19,541 nt of DNA from Ignavibacteriaceae bacterium (GTDB lineage: Bacteria > Bacteroidota > Ignavibacteria > Ignavibacteriales > Ignavibacteriaceae). Below are positions 1 through 8,314 of this stretch, one piece after another. A program made the position numbers and the translations under genes. How positions within the stretch are numbered: position 1 is the first letter of the stretch; the number at the start of each line of letters is the position of its first letter. The stretch covers positions 1 to 19,541 of the forward strand of contig JANWIS010000144.1 in NCBI GenBank assembly GCA_025449775.1, given 5' to 3'. The notes below the pieces were generated by a model. That model was not told the origin of the DNA. It searched no databases and saw nothing but the letters and a program-made list of their open reading frames with translations.

Positions 1-1805
1 CGGATTTTCCTACTGCAGGAATTATTTATGGTTATGCCGGAGTCAAAGATGCATTCATGACAGGCAGAGGAAGAATTCTTGTCAGGGCAAAAGCAAACAT
101 CGAAACACAGAAGTCAGGCAGAGAAAACATTATCATCACCGAGCTTCCTTACCAGGTAAACAAAGCAGGGTTGATTGAAAAAATTGCTGACCTTGTCCGT
201 GAAGGAAAAATTAATGATATAAGCAATCTCCGTGATGAATCCGACAGAGACGGAATGAGAGTCGTTATTGAATTAAAGAAAGATGCTCAGCCGCCGATAG
301 TTCTTAATCAGCTTTATGTTCACACCCAGATGCAGACAACATTTGGTGTGATAATGCTTGCCCTCGTTAATGGCGCGCCGAAAGTTCTCAATTTAAAAGA
401 AATGCTGCAGCACTTCCTTACGCACAGGATGGATGTATTAATCCGCAGGACAAAATTTGAACTCGATGCTGCCGAAAAGAGAGCACACATACTTGAAGGA
501 TATATAATTGCGCTCGATAATATTGATGCAGTTATTCAAACGATCAAGAAGTCAAAAGATGTAGAGACAGCAAAACAAAACCTGATGAAGAAGTTCAAGT
601 TGAGCGAGATACAGGCAAAGGCTATTCTCGATATGCGCCTGCAGAGATTGACGGGACTTGAAAGACAAAAAATAGAAGATGAATACAAAGAAACCATTAA
701 GCTGATTGAGAAACTAAAAGGAATTTTAAAAAGCGAAGATAAGAGAAACCTGATTATAACAGATGAACTTCTCGAACTAAAGAAAAAATATGCTGATAAA
801 AGAAGAACAGAAATAGTTTATGACACTGAAGATTTCTCCCTTGAAGATATTATTGCTGAAGAAGATGTTGTTGTTACAATCTCGCACACAGGATTCATAA
901 AAAGATTTCCGGTAAGCGGATATAGAAAACAAGGACGGGGCGGTAAAGGTGTCACCGGTGCAGGAACAAAAGATGACGACTTTATTGAACATATGTTTAT
1001 CGCGTCGACACATAATTATATTCTTTTCTTTACGGATAAGGGAAGGGTTTACTGGCTGAAAGTTCATGAAATTCCAGATGCCGGACGAGCTGCAAGAGGA
1101 AGATCTATTCTTAACATACTTCAGAAAGAAAAAGAAGAATTAATAACAGCATTTGTTGCAGTCAAAGAATTCAGTGACGACAAATTCTTAATTATGGCAA
1201 CTGAACAAGGTACAGTTAAGAAAACAGTGCTCTCTGCATATGGCAATGTTCGTAAAGGAGGAATCAATGCGATCAATCTAAAGAAAAATGATAGGCTGAT
1301 TGAAGTTAAAATGACGGATGGCAAAAGTGGAATAATGATTGGGACACGAAATGGTTTTGCAGTCAGGTTCAATGAAAAAGATGTTCGTGATATGGGAAGA
1401 ACAGCTACCGGGGTCAGAGGTGTTAGGTTGGGTAAAGGTGACAGAGTAGTTGGACAGCTTGTTATCAAACGCCAAGGAATGAGTGTGCTTGTTGTAACAG
1501 AAAAAGGATATGGAAAGAGATCAGACGTTAATGATTATCGGCTGACGCATCGCGGCGGCAAAGGAGTTATCACTGTAAAGACGAACGAAAAAATTGGTAA
1601 AATGATTGCAATGATGGAAGCAAATGATAATGATGAGCTTGTAATTATTTCAACAAAAGGAATGGTGATTCGCCAAAGTATGAAAGCCATTCGCGTAATG
1701 GGCAGAAACACTCAGGGCGTAAGAGTGATTCGATTAAAAGATGGCGACTCAATTGCAGATATCGCAAAAGTAGTCCCCGAAGAAGGCGAAGGATCTGAAG
1801 AGTAA
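1..1805 (+). CDS. gyrA: DNA gyrase subunit A, C-terminal part (5' end outside window)
   Basis: GyrA is the DNA-breaking and DNA-wrapping subunit of gyrase (A2B2), which introduces negative supercoils using ATP. The reading frame is open from base 3, so the N-terminal winged-helix domain with the active-site tyrosine lies upstream of the window. The visible part begins in the tower region (DFPTAGIIYG near base 3, then TGRGR and the conserved LRDESDRDGMR near 230-255). A coiled-coil follows, and then the C-terminal beta-pinwheel. A GyrA box, QGRGGKG, at about 930-950 starts the pinwheel; this wrapping motif separates GyrA from the topoisomerase IV subunit ParC. Further blade repeats include GRTATGVRG and HRGGKG. 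The protein ends in an acidic tail (PEEGEGSEE), often seen in GyrA. A terminator follows directly. The family call is very secure; only the missing 5' end is unresolved. Confidence 0.97.
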   Translation, partial: DFPTAGIIYGYAGVKDAFMTGRGRILVRAKANIETQKSGRENIIITELPYQVNKAGLIEKIADLVREGKINDISNLRDESDRDGMRVVIELKKDAQPPIVLNQLYVHTQMQTTFGVIMLALVNGAPKVLNLKEMLQHFLTHRMDVLIRRTKFELDAAEKRAHILEGYIIALDNIDAVIQTIKKSKDVETAKQNLMKKFKLSEIQAKAILDMRLQRLTGLERQKIEDEYKETIKLIEKLKGILKSEDKRNLIITDELLELKKKYADKRRTEIVYDTEDFSLEDIIAEEDVVVTISHTGFIKRFPVSGYRKQGRGGKGVTGAGTKDDDFIEHMFIASTHNYILFFTDKGRVYWLKVHEIPDAGRAARGRSILNILQKEKEELITAFVAVKEFSDDKFLIMATEQGTVKKTVLSAYGNVRKGGINAINLKKNDRLIEVKMTDGKSGIMIGTRNGFAVRFNEKDVRDMGRTATGVRGVRLGKGDRVVGQLVIKRQGMSVLVVTEKGYGKRSDVNDYRLTHRGGKGVITVKTNEKIGKMIAMMEANDNDELVIISTKGMVIRQSMKAIRVMGRNTQGVRVIRLKDGDSIADIAKVVPEEGEGSEE

Positions 1806-1826
1806 AAAATCTTATTTATTTTAAAG

Positions 1827-1853
1827 AAGGGACCAATTGTGTCCCTTTTTTAT
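1827..1853 (+). terminator. Rho-independent terminator after gyrA
   Basis: A perfect 7-bp stem AAGGGAC/GTCCCTT (1827-1833 and 1841-1847) with a 7-base loop is followed by a run of T. It lies 22 bases past the gyrA stop, as expected for an intrinsic terminator. Confidence 0.88.
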
Positions 1854-1914
1854 TATATAGCAAGTAGTAATACGAAAAAACAACCTGTTTAAAAAAATTG
1901 ACGGAAGAAGCAAA

Positions 1915-3405
1915 GTGAACACAAAACAATTCCATATGTTTTTTATCTTCTGTGCAATGATATCTCATGTTGCTTATTCTCAAATCATAGATAATGGTTT
2001 GGAAAAAATAAAAAGCACAAATCTTATGCACACAGTAAATATTTTGAGCTCGGCAGAGTTTGATGGAAGGTTGCCCGGAAGTGAAGGATACAATAAAGCT
2101 GCTAACTTTGCTTCAGAAACATTTGAGCAGCTTGGTCTTATTCCAATTGGAAAAGATGGGTACTTTCAACATCTGAAAGTTGAATATAATAAAATTGATA
2201 CGCCGGCAGTTCTTCAAATTTTCATGGAAAATAAAAAGCGTACTTATCTACATGGTAGTAATTTTGTATTAAGAGGATTCACAGGCTCAGCTAATGATAC
2301 ATTGCCTGTTGCATTTTGCGGATACGGGATTTCAAGACCGGATCTTAGTTATGATGATTACGGAAAAATTAATGTTAATGGAAAAATCGTTATAGTCTTT
2401 AAATCAAATCCATCATGGAAGCTAAATGACGAAACTTGGGGAAATGAATTACCCAGAGAGAAGTCGAGAGTTGCATATGAGCATGGTGCAAAAGGAATTT
2501 TTTTTGTTTCGCTTCCAAACGATAAAAAGCCTCAGCCGTTGATTGGCAGTGTTGTGCACGGAGAGGGCGAGCAGCTCGAAAATTTCCCTCAATATCATAT
2601 TTCGATTGAAACTGCAAATGATTTTCTTACCAGGACAGGTCTTTTATTAAGCGAATGCCAGCAAAGAATAGATGATAGAAAAGCTCCGTTCTCTTTACTG
2701 CTCAGAACTAACGCAAGAATTCAAGTTGTTGCACATTACAAAAAAGAAGCCGATACTAAAAACGTTATCGGAAAAATTGAAGGCACCGATCCGAAATTAA
2801 AAGAGGAATATCTGGTAATTGGCGCCCATCTGGATCATGTCGGATCTCCGGCCGGGCTATTGTTTCCGGGCGCAAATGATAATGCTTCCGGTTCTGCAGG
2901 ACTTCTCGGTTTAGTTGAAGCATTCCAGCATAGTCAACTTAAACCAAAACGAAGTGTTTTGTTTGCACTTTTCACAAGCGAGGAGCAAGGATTGTTTGGC
3001 TCTAAATATTTTGTGGAAAATTTAAATATTGATACGGGAAAAATAGTTGCGATGATAAATCTTGACTGCATCGGTTACGGCGACAGCATTCAGGTAGGCA
3101 ATGGAAAAAGTTCACCAGAATTATGGTCGCTCGTAAGAAAAACTGATAAAGAAAACTTAAATCTTATGGTAGAAGAAACCTGGGGCAATGGGGGCGCAGA
3201 TGCAACCCCTTTTCATGAAAAAGGAATTCCCTGTTTGTATTTTGTTTCGAAGGAAAGTTATGATCATCTGCATCAGACAACAGACACAGCTGAAACTCTG
3301 AATCCAAAAACATTAGAAGAAATTGTAAAGCTGGCTTATATGACCGCGAAAGAAATCGCGGAGGGAAAATATATCAGAGAAGAAGTTAAAAATATAAAGG
3401 AATAG
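1915..3405 (+). CDS. Exported M28-family zinc aminopeptidase with PA domain
   Basis: This is a probable exported zinc peptidase of family M28, releasing N-terminal residues from peptides. The chosen start is a GTG with GGAAGAAG a few bases upstream. Residues 1-22 form a Sec signal peptide (hydrophobic core, then HVAYSQ). A protease-associated insert occupies roughly residues 100-240. The M28 catalytic domain follows, with its expected ligands: H305 and D307 in GAHLDHVG, bridging D322 in GANDNASG, catalytic E356 and ligand E357 in FTSEEQG, D384 in NLDCIG, and H453 in LHQTTDT. All two-zinc positions are present, so the enzyme should be active. Length (496 residues) is usual for PA-M28 proteins of Bacteroidota. 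A DinB-like gene starts 2 bases downstream, probably on the same mRNA. The exact substrate cannot be told. Confidence 0.92.
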   Translation: MNTKQFHMFFIFCAMISHVAYSQIIDNGLEKIKSTNLMHTVNILSSAEFDGRLPGSEGYNKAANFASETFEQLGLIPIGKDGYFQHLKVEYNKIDTPAVLQIFMENKKRTYLHGSNFVLRGFTGSANDTLPVAFCGYGISRPDLSYDDYGKINVNGKIVIVFKSNPSWKLNDETWGNELPREKSRVAYEHGAKGIFFVSLPNDKKPQPLIGSVVHGEGEQLENFPQYHISIETANDFLTRTGLLLSECQQRIDDRKAPFSLLLRTNARIQVVAHYKKEADTKNVIGKIEGTDPKLKEEYLVIGAHLDHVGSPAGLLFPGANDNASGSAGLLGLVEAFQHSQLKPKRSVLFALFTSEEQGLFGSKYFVENLNIDTGKIVAMINLDCIGYGDSIQVGNGKSSPELWSLVRKTDKENLNLMVEETWGNGGADATPFHEKGIPCLYFVSKESYDHLHQTTDTAETLNPKTLEEIVKLAYMTAKEIAEGKYIREEVKNIKE

Positions 3406-3407
3406 AA

Positions 3408-3872
3408 ATGATTCAAGTTCACTTCATACATCTTTTTAAATACAACGATTGGGCTACCAAAGAAGCTGTGAACTCCATTTCCGGACATGATAAAAAAGAT
3501 GAAAGAATCGTAGAACTTCTTTCGCACATTGTTTCTGCACAAAGAGTCTGGCTCAACAGAATATTGGCAAGAGAAACCCATCTTGATCCGTGGGAAAAAC
3601 ATTCCGTTGAAGAATGCACCGTAATATCTACAGCAGTAACATCAGAGTGGATAAATTTTCTCGAAGGTAAAAACGAGGAAGATCTTGAAAAAAGAATTGA
3701 GTATAAAAATTTAAAAGGAGAACACTTTACAAACACCATTAAAGATATTCTTACACATGTAATTAATCATTCAACATATCACCGTGCTCAAATTGCACAG
3801 AAAGTTAAATTGCTTGGAGGTAAACCGGCAGTTACTGATTATATTTTTTATCAAAGAAAATTCAACAAGTGA
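3408..3872 (+). CDS. DinB-like four-helix metalloprotein
   Basis: This is a cytoplasmic DinB/YfiT-type protein, a four-helix bundle that usually binds one divalent metal through three histidines. Known relatives include thiol S-transferases (BshA-pathway type) and many of unknown activity. The triad is visible: H40 in LLSHIVSAQ, and H121 and H125 in NHSTYHRAQIA. The opening FKYNDWA is also typical of the family. Length (154 residues) is normal. The ATG lies 2 bases after the peptidase stop and its ribosome binding site (AAAGGAA) sits inside the end of the peptidase gene, so the two are likely translated from one transcript. The substrate is unknown, and no thiol-biosynthesis genes lie nearby. 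Confidence 0.88.
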   Translation: MIQVHFIHLFKYNDWATKEAVNSISGHDKKDERIVELLSHIVSAQRVWLNRILARETHLDPWEKHSVEECTVISTAVTSEWINFLEGKNEEDLEKRIEYKNLKGEHFTNTIKDILTHVINHSTYHRAQIAQKVKLLGGKPAVTDYIFYQRKFNK

Positions 3873-3938
3873 ACCCAATTATTACATTCTCTGAATGAAG
3901 CCATCGCACAGAACCCGAAAAGGTTTTTAAATTATAAT

Positions 3939-5753
3939 CTAATACGATTCTTCTTCCCTGTTTTTTTCATCAGGATAGCCACCAAATATTAGTTTATAAT
4001 CTTGCACTTTCCCCTTTTTCCACCAATCTTCCGGGATCACTTTCCAGTTGCCGATTAGTTTCGGCGATAATATTTTTTTCTCCTCTGCCCAGCCCATCAA
4101 AATATAACGAAAATCTTTCCCTGTCGAACTGATAACTCTTTTGGAAAGCTCTTCTTTTGGAATTCTAGCCCCACGAGTTAAGTGCCCACCACCACCATTT
4201 CCACGATACGAATTCATAGCAACCGTATAAACGGAATCAACATTAAAAGGAGTTCCGTCTGAAAGGGAAATAATATTTACTCTATCATCGGCCGGCATTG
4301 ATACATCAACCGTATAAATTATTCCGGCCGCAGAAGAATAATTGTAAAAACGTTCTTCGGTTTCAGGAGTTCCGTATCGCTCGGAAAATTTTATTTCTCC
4401 CGATTCATCTGTTGCAAATTTTATTAAGTGATCATTTTCATCTTTCATCTGATTGAACCAGTTCGCATATGAGTATTCAAGATAATCGTTTATTTCCTGG
4501 CCAGACAAAGACATTGTATAAAGAAAATTTTCATAATGATATAGCTTGAAGAAATCTGCTACATATATCCAGCCGCTGTCAATTCTCGAATTAAAACTTA
4601 ATGGTTCCGAGAAGGAAATATCTGCCCCTGTAAGCTCAAGCTGTGCTGTGTGTATCAGGTCGATGAAAGCAGACGGGCCGAATATTGACTCTTGTGATGA
4701 AACAGTTTTTCTTATTTGTCCCACTGGTTTCTCGACATAGTTTCCAACCACATTCAGGTAAATCATAAATTTGCTCATGAAATGATCGTCCGGTCTGTAA
4801 TTTTTTATTTCGACAATTTCTCCGGAAATATTTTTTTTATTCCAGAGGTTTTTTACACTATCAAATTCCATCTCAATATTTGCCACCGCAACAGTACGTG
4901 CCCGTGAATGTGGCCCAACAATCAGGACACTGTCTCCAGCAGAATTTTCTATTTTATAATTCCAGACAGCATGATCGTGTCCCACAAACAACACATCAAA
5001 CCCAGGAACATTTTTTGCAACAAGCTCCGACGCATTCTCGTTCCGATAGGTATCTTCAGTTTCATTATTGTAATTATAGTTTATTCCGGAGTGAAACAAT
5101 CCGATGAGAAGATCAGGGTTTTCTTTTTCCTTAATGATTTCAACCCACTTCTCTGCGGACTCAACCATGTCTTCAAACACAATTCCTTTCCAAAGAATTT
5201 CAGGAAGCCAGCTAGGAACAGCAGGAGTAATTAATCCGAGCACTGCGATCTTCATTCCTTTTCTTTCAATTATTGTGTATGGCTGGAAATATGGTTCTCC
5301 TGTTTCTTTATTTACAGCATTTGCTGCAAGCCATGGAAAATTAATTTGCTCTCTGAACTTATCATAAACACCGTGTCCGGTTTCGATATCGTGATTGCCA
5401 ATGGTAGCAGCATCATATCCCATAAAATTCATTGCGTCTGCAAAAACATTTTTCTTTGATGTGTCTATGTAGTTGGTAAAATATACCAACGGATCTCCCT
5501 GAAGAATGTCACCGTTATCTAATAATATTATCTCCTGGCCGTGCATGTATTTTTCTCTCAGCACATACGAATGAATTTGGGCAAGAGAAGAACTTGTAGC
5601 AGTATCATTGAGCAGATCATACGGTAACAATGCACCGTGAATGTCGCTGGTTTCAATAATTTTCAGATTAATATTTTGCGCATAAAGTGAGCAGCTTAAA
5701 AAGATAATTAATGAGAGAAATCCCGTTGCCGGAAATTTGTTTTTGATGAACAT
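3939..5753 (-). CDS. Exported 5'-nucleotidase / 2',3'-cyclic nucleotide phosphodiesterase
   Basis: This is a periplasmic or surface enzyme that dephosphorylates nucleotides for scavenging (UshA/CpdB superfamily). I chose the ATG at 5753-5751; a TTG four codons upstream (5765) is possible but has no better ribosome binding site. Residues 1-25 are a Sec signal (…LSCSLYAQ). The metallophosphatase domain shows the dinuclear metal site: D37 and H39 in SDIHG, D82 in DNGDILQGD, N120-H121 in GNHD, a histidine in FHSG and the pair in GHDH. The C-terminal nucleotide-specificity domain carries NSYRGNGGGGH near residue 515, a form common in Bacteroidota homologues. Length (604 residues) is normal. It converges with the DinB gene and is monocistronic. 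Whether it prefers 5'-nucleotides or 2',3'-cyclic nucleotides cannot be decided here. Confidence 0.92.
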   Translation of the reverse strand: MFIKNKFPATGFLSLIIFLSCSLYAQNINLKIIETSDIHGALLPYDLLNDTATSSSLAQIHSYVLREKYMHGQEIILLDNGDILQGDPLVYFTNYIDTSKKNVFADAMNFMGYDAATIGNHDIETGHGVYDKFREQINFPWLAANAVNKETGEPYFQPYTIIERKGMKIAVLGLITPAVPSWLPEILWKGIVFEDMVESAEKWVEIIKEKENPDLLIGLFHSGINYNYNNETEDTYRNENASELVAKNVPGFDVLFVGHDHAVWNYKIENSAGDSVLIVGPHSRARTVAVANIEMEFDSVKNLWNKKNISGEIVEIKNYRPDDHFMSKFMIYLNVVGNYVEKPVGQIRKTVSSQESIFGPSAFIDLIHTAQLELTGADISFSEPLSFNSRIDSGWIYVADFFKLYHYENFLYTMSLSGQEINDYLEYSYANWFNQMKDENDHLIKFATDESGEIKFSERYGTPETEERFYNYSSAAGIIYTVDVSMPADDRVNIISLSDGTPFNVDSVYTVAMNSYRGNGGGGHLTRGARIPKEELSKRVISSTGKDFRYILMGWAEEKKILSPKLIGNWKVIPEDWWKKGKVQDYKLIFGGYPDEKNREEESY

Positions 5754-5920
5754 AATTGGTCGCAAGAAATTTTAAAATAATTTTATACAAAGGTAGTGAT
5801 AAATCATTTTTCATCGGAAGCCAGATATCCGGTGTTAAAGAAGAGTTTTATATTTGTCGGTCTATTTCATACCCAGACATTATTAATGGTTAACAAATTA
5901 AGTTGTAAATTATTGTGTAA

Positions 5921-5936
5921 GGATAAGTTTTTATCC
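5921..5936 (+). promoter_or_regulatory. Small perfect hairpin in the leader of the BMC gene pair
   Basis: GGATAA-GTTT-TTATCC forms a perfect 6-bp stem with a 4-base loop, 62 bases before the PduS-like start. It lies in the 245-base divergent gap between the nucleotidase and this pair. No T-run follows, so it is not a classic terminator. It could be an operator or an RNA leader structure; its significance is uncertain given the AT-rich background. Confidence 0.25.
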
Positions 5937-5998
5937 CCAATGAAAAATGACAAACATTTTTTCTAACTTAATTACCAGTAATCAATCAATTTATTCTA

Positions 5999-7309
5999 AT
6001 GTCAATTACAGATAAAATATTTGAAGCCGGTGTAGTTGGTGCCGGAGGCGCAGGCTTCCCGTCACATGTTAAGGCAAAATCAAATATTGAGTATGTTCTT
6101 GCAAACGGTGCCGAGTGTGAACCGCTTATTCATAAGGACTATGAGCTGATGGTTCATTTTCCAAAAGAAATAACAGGTGGATTAGATCTGCTTATTGAAA
6201 GCACTTCAGCCAAAAAAGGATTCTTCGGAATAAAGGAAAAGAATGAAAAAGCAATCACAACAATATCAAAAAATTTGAATGGAAAAGTAGAGCTTACTAA
6301 ACTCGGGGATTATTATCCATCGGGAGACGAGTTTGAATTAGTATACGAAGCCACAGGAAGATTGATTCCACCAGCCGGAATCCCGCTTGACATCGGCTGT
6401 GTTGTTAATAATGTGGAAACACTTTACAATATTTTTCTTTCTCAAAAAAACATTCCCGTTACAAAAAAATTTATTTGTGTTGCTGGTGCAGTTAAAAAGC
6501 CGTCCTCGTTTTTTGTTCCAGTCGGAACATGTCTGAGAGAAGTTATTAATCATGCAGGCGGAACCAAAGAAAAAGAGTTTGGAATTTTCGTCGGCGGTGT
6601 GATGATGGGACAATTGACTTTTAATCTTGATGAAGTAATTACTAAAACTACTGCCGGATTAATTGTTCTTCCGAAAGACCATTATTTAATCAAAAGAAAA
6701 AATCAACCTGAGGAAAACTGGCATCGTATCGGCAAATCGGCTTGTGATCAATGCAGTTATTGTACAGAATTCTGTCCGCGTTATCTTCTCGGCTACCAGG
6801 TTGAACCGCACAAAGTTATGCGTTCACTAGGATTTACAAAAACCGGATCTGCTGTATGGAATCAAATGGCAGACCTTTGCTGTTCGTGTGGTTTGTGTAC
6901 ACTTTATGCCTGCCCGGAAGATCTTTATCCGAAAGAAGCTTGTGATAAAGCAAAAGTTGAAATGCGTGAAGCCGGAATTAAATTCGTTCAGCAGAAACCT
7001 GTAAAAGTTCATCCCATTAAAAATGGAAGGCGTGTTCCTCTTAAGCAATTAATTTTAAAGCTTAAACTTCAGGATTATGATATCGAAGCTCCGTTCGATT
7101 CTGAAAAGATATCGGTAAAAAAAGTGAAGATTCCGCTTCAACAGCATATTGGAAAACCTGCTTTAGCAAAAGTAAAAACAGGAGAAATAGTTGAAGAGGG
7201 ACAGATGATTGGAAAAATTTCTGATGGAGAATTGGGCGCAAATGTTCATGCATCAATCGGTGGAAAGGTAAAAGAATTAACAAAAGAATTTATTTTAATA
7301 GAATCTTAA
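5999..7309 (+). CDS. pduS-like: PduS/RnfC-like iron-sulfur flavoprotein (microcompartment-associated reductase)
   Basis: This is an RnfC-type electron-transfer protein, most like PduS, the cobalamin reductase of propanediol microcompartments, which takes electrons from NADH via flavin to iron-sulfur clusters. The N-terminal NADH/FMN-binding region has GAGGAGFPSH (residues 14-23) and NGAECEP. An SLBB domain follows at about residues 160-205. Two cluster motifs come next: C249-x2-C252-x2-C255-x3-C259-P, and C294-x2-C297-x2-C300-x4-C305-P. A barrel-sandwich, RnfC-like segment (KPALAKVKTGEIVEEGQMIGKI) ends the protein. At 436 residues it is slightly shorter than Salmonella PduS (about 450). It lacks the long membrane-associated tail of some RnfC proteins. 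The ATG has no obvious Shine-Dalgarno. The PduT-like gene begins 12 bases downstream. That pairing, more than the domain order, is the reason to prefer PduS over RnfC. Actual cobalamin reduction is not shown. Confidence 0.87.
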   Translation: MSITDKIFEAGVVGAGGAGFPSHVKAKSNIEYVLANGAECEPLIHKDYELMVHFPKEITGGLDLLIESTSAKKGFFGIKEKNEKAITTISKNLNGKVELTKLGDYYPSGDEFELVYEATGRLIPPAGIPLDIGCVVNNVETLYNIFLSQKNIPVTKKFICVAGAVKKPSSFFVPVGTCLREVINHAGGTKEKEFGIFVGGVMMGQLTFNLDEVITKTTAGLIVLPKDHYLIKRKNQPEENWHRIGKSACDQCSYCTEFCPRYLLGYQVEPHKVMRSLGFTKTGSAVWNQMADLCCSCGLCTLYACPEDLYPKEACDKAKVEMREAGIKFVQQKPVKVHPIKNGRRVPLKQLILKLKLQDYDIEAPFDSEKISVKKVKIPLQQHIGKPALAKVKTGEIVEEGQMIGKISDGELGANVHASIGGKVKELTKEFILIES

Positions 7310-7321
7310 AAAAGGATTTAA

Positions 7322-7876
7322 ATGATACCAAAAAACTCAATCGGCTTAATTGAATTAGGAAGCATTGCCTCTGGAATTCAAGCATCAGATATCATGTTGA
7401 AGACTTCCGTGGTGGAACTGATGATTTCAAGAACAATCTGTTCGGGAAAATATATGACCCTGATTGCCGGAGAAGTCGCAGCAGTGACTTCTGCAATAGA
7501 AACAGCGATTAATAATATCGGCTTTGGAGTTATAGATCATTTTGTAATTCCTAATGTTCATCCAACTATTTTTCCTGCAATAGTCGGGCACAACAATGTG
7601 CAAATGCTGGAATCGCTTGGAATAGTTGAGTCATATTCAGTAGCCTCACTTATAGAAGCTGCCGACGCCGCAGTAAAAGCAGCCAAAGTTCAGCTTGTTG
7701 AATTGCGGCTGGCAATGGCTCTTGGTGGCAAAGCATTTTTCAGTGTTACCGGAGATGTGGCTGCTGTTGACAGTGCTGTTGAGGCCGGTGCAAGAGTTGT
7801 TTCCGAAAAGGGTTTGCTTGTTAACAAAGTAGTTATTGCAAATCCACGGCAGGAATTACTTTCGGAGATGATATAA
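7322..7876 (+). CDS. pduT-like: PduT-like tandem-BMC trimeric shell protein
   Basis: This is a bacterial microcompartment shell protein with two fused BMC domains (about residues 4-88 and 96-182), which form pseudohexameric trimers in the shell facet. Domain 1 starts SIGLIELGSIASG and domain 2 starts SLGIVESYSVAS, the usual BMC opening. In domain 1 the segment ISRTICSGK contains C40, which aligns with the PduT cysteine (in SKTICPGK) that holds a [4Fe-4S] cluster at the trimer pore. The ending NKVVIANPRQELLSEMI also matches the PduT style. Length (184 residues) equals PduT. An AAAGGA ribosome binding site lies in the 12-base gap after the PduS-like gene, so they are co-translated. In known systems PduS binds PduT and passes electrons through the shell. 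No other shell or cargo gene is in the window. Confidence 0.93.
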   Translation: MIPKNSIGLIELGSIASGIQASDIMLKTSVVELMISRTICSGKYMTLIAGEVAAVTSAIETAINNIGFGVIDHFVIPNVHPTIFPAIVGHNNVQMLESLGIVESYSVASLIEAADAAVKAAKVQLVELRLAMALGGKAFFSVTGDVAAVDSAVEAGARVVSEKGLLVNKVVIANPRQELLSEMI

Positions 7877-7958
7877 AAAATTTATAACAACAGCCAAAGC
7901 TTTATGTGATTAAAAATCATCCACGACCAGCAAATTTCTCTATGCATCGATAATACTA

Positions 7959-7986
7959 TTGACAATTAATTTTAAAATGTTATTTT
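7959..7986 (+). promoter_or_regulatory. Possible sigma-70-type promoter for the zinc-ribbon/NifX-like pair
   Basis: A perfect TTGACA (7959-7964) is followed after 16 bases by TATTTT (7981-7986), about 105 bases before the zinc-ribbon start. It sits in the 215-base gap after the BMC gene. The -10 element is a poor match, and AT-rich DNA gives such hits by chance. Confidence 0.3.
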
Positions 7987-8091
7987 GTTTGTAAGATAAT
8001 TTCGATTCTCTTCTACCCTGACAGCGTTACGACACACACAAATAGTTTTTTTGCTGAAAGACATTACCGGTATAAAACATAGAAGTAAGTT

Positions 8092-8271
8092 ATGGCAAAG
8101 AAAAAATTTCAATGCGAACAATGCGGTTATTATTGGGAAGGCAATTCTTCTGAACAATTCCCCGAAGGTTGTCCCGTATGTTTTAGCAGGAGAATTCATA
8201 GGTCGGCAGGGCATAAGCGTTTTGCCAAAAAAGCCCGTGTAAATGTAAGAAGAACATTTTCATTCAGGTGA
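8092..8271 (+). CDS. Small zinc-ribbon / rubredoxin-like protein with basic tail (59 aa)
   Basis: This short gene encodes 59 residues from ATG to TGA. The N-terminal half is a four-cysteine metal knuckle: C8-x2-C11 in FQCEQCGYYWEG, and C27-x2-C30 in GCPVC. The CGY-x-W-E-G surround resembles rubredoxin, so it could bind zinc or a single iron. The C-terminal half (residues 33-59) is strongly basic, rich in Arg, Lys and His (RRIHRSAGHKRFAKKARV and on), which suggests nucleic-acid or acidic-partner binding. The upstream ribosome binding site is weak (AGAAG). The NifX-like gene starts 43 bases downstream with a strong site, suggesting an operon. I do not recognise a named family. Overlapping open frames on both strands look like shadows, while the cysteine spacing here argues that this frame is real. 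Confidence 0.78.
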   Translation: MAKKKFQCEQCGYYWEGNSSEQFPEGCPVCFSRRIHRSAGHKRFAKKARVNVRRTFSFR

Positions 8272-8280
8272 AGCCACCTG
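8265..8280 (+). promoter_or_regulatory. Hairpin spanning the zinc-ribbon stop codon
   Basis: CAGGTG-AAGC-CACCTG is a perfect 6-bp stem with a 4-base loop. The TGA stop (8269-8271) lies within the stem and loop. It is followed by an AT-rich stretch with no T-run, then the strong AAGGAGG site (8300-8306) of the next gene. It may set mRNA stability or relative expression between the two genes rather than terminate. Confidence 0.4.
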
Positions 8281-8314
8281 GGGCAATAAATAAATTATTA
8301 AGGAGGGAATAAAA

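Noticed and set aside
4546..5367. Plus-strand open frames inside the nucleotidase gene
   Set aside because: They lie opposite a well-supported coding gene and encode no recognisable domain, so they are shadows.
5849..5856. TATATTTG, a match to the Bacteroidetes -7 promoter element TAnnTTTG
   Set aside because: No convincing partner -33 element at the right distance, and such matches are common in AT-rich DNA.
5754..5998. A possible cobalamin riboswitch before the PduS-like gene
   Set aside because: Only a small 6-bp hairpin is visible; I see no recognisable B12-box or the larger folded structure such a riboswitch needs.
7972..8242. Two longer open frames (minus strand 7972-8214 and plus strand 8051-8242) overlapping the zinc-ribbon gene
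   Set aside because: Their translations show no coherent motif, whereas the 59-residue frame has properly spaced cysteine pairs and a natural operon position.
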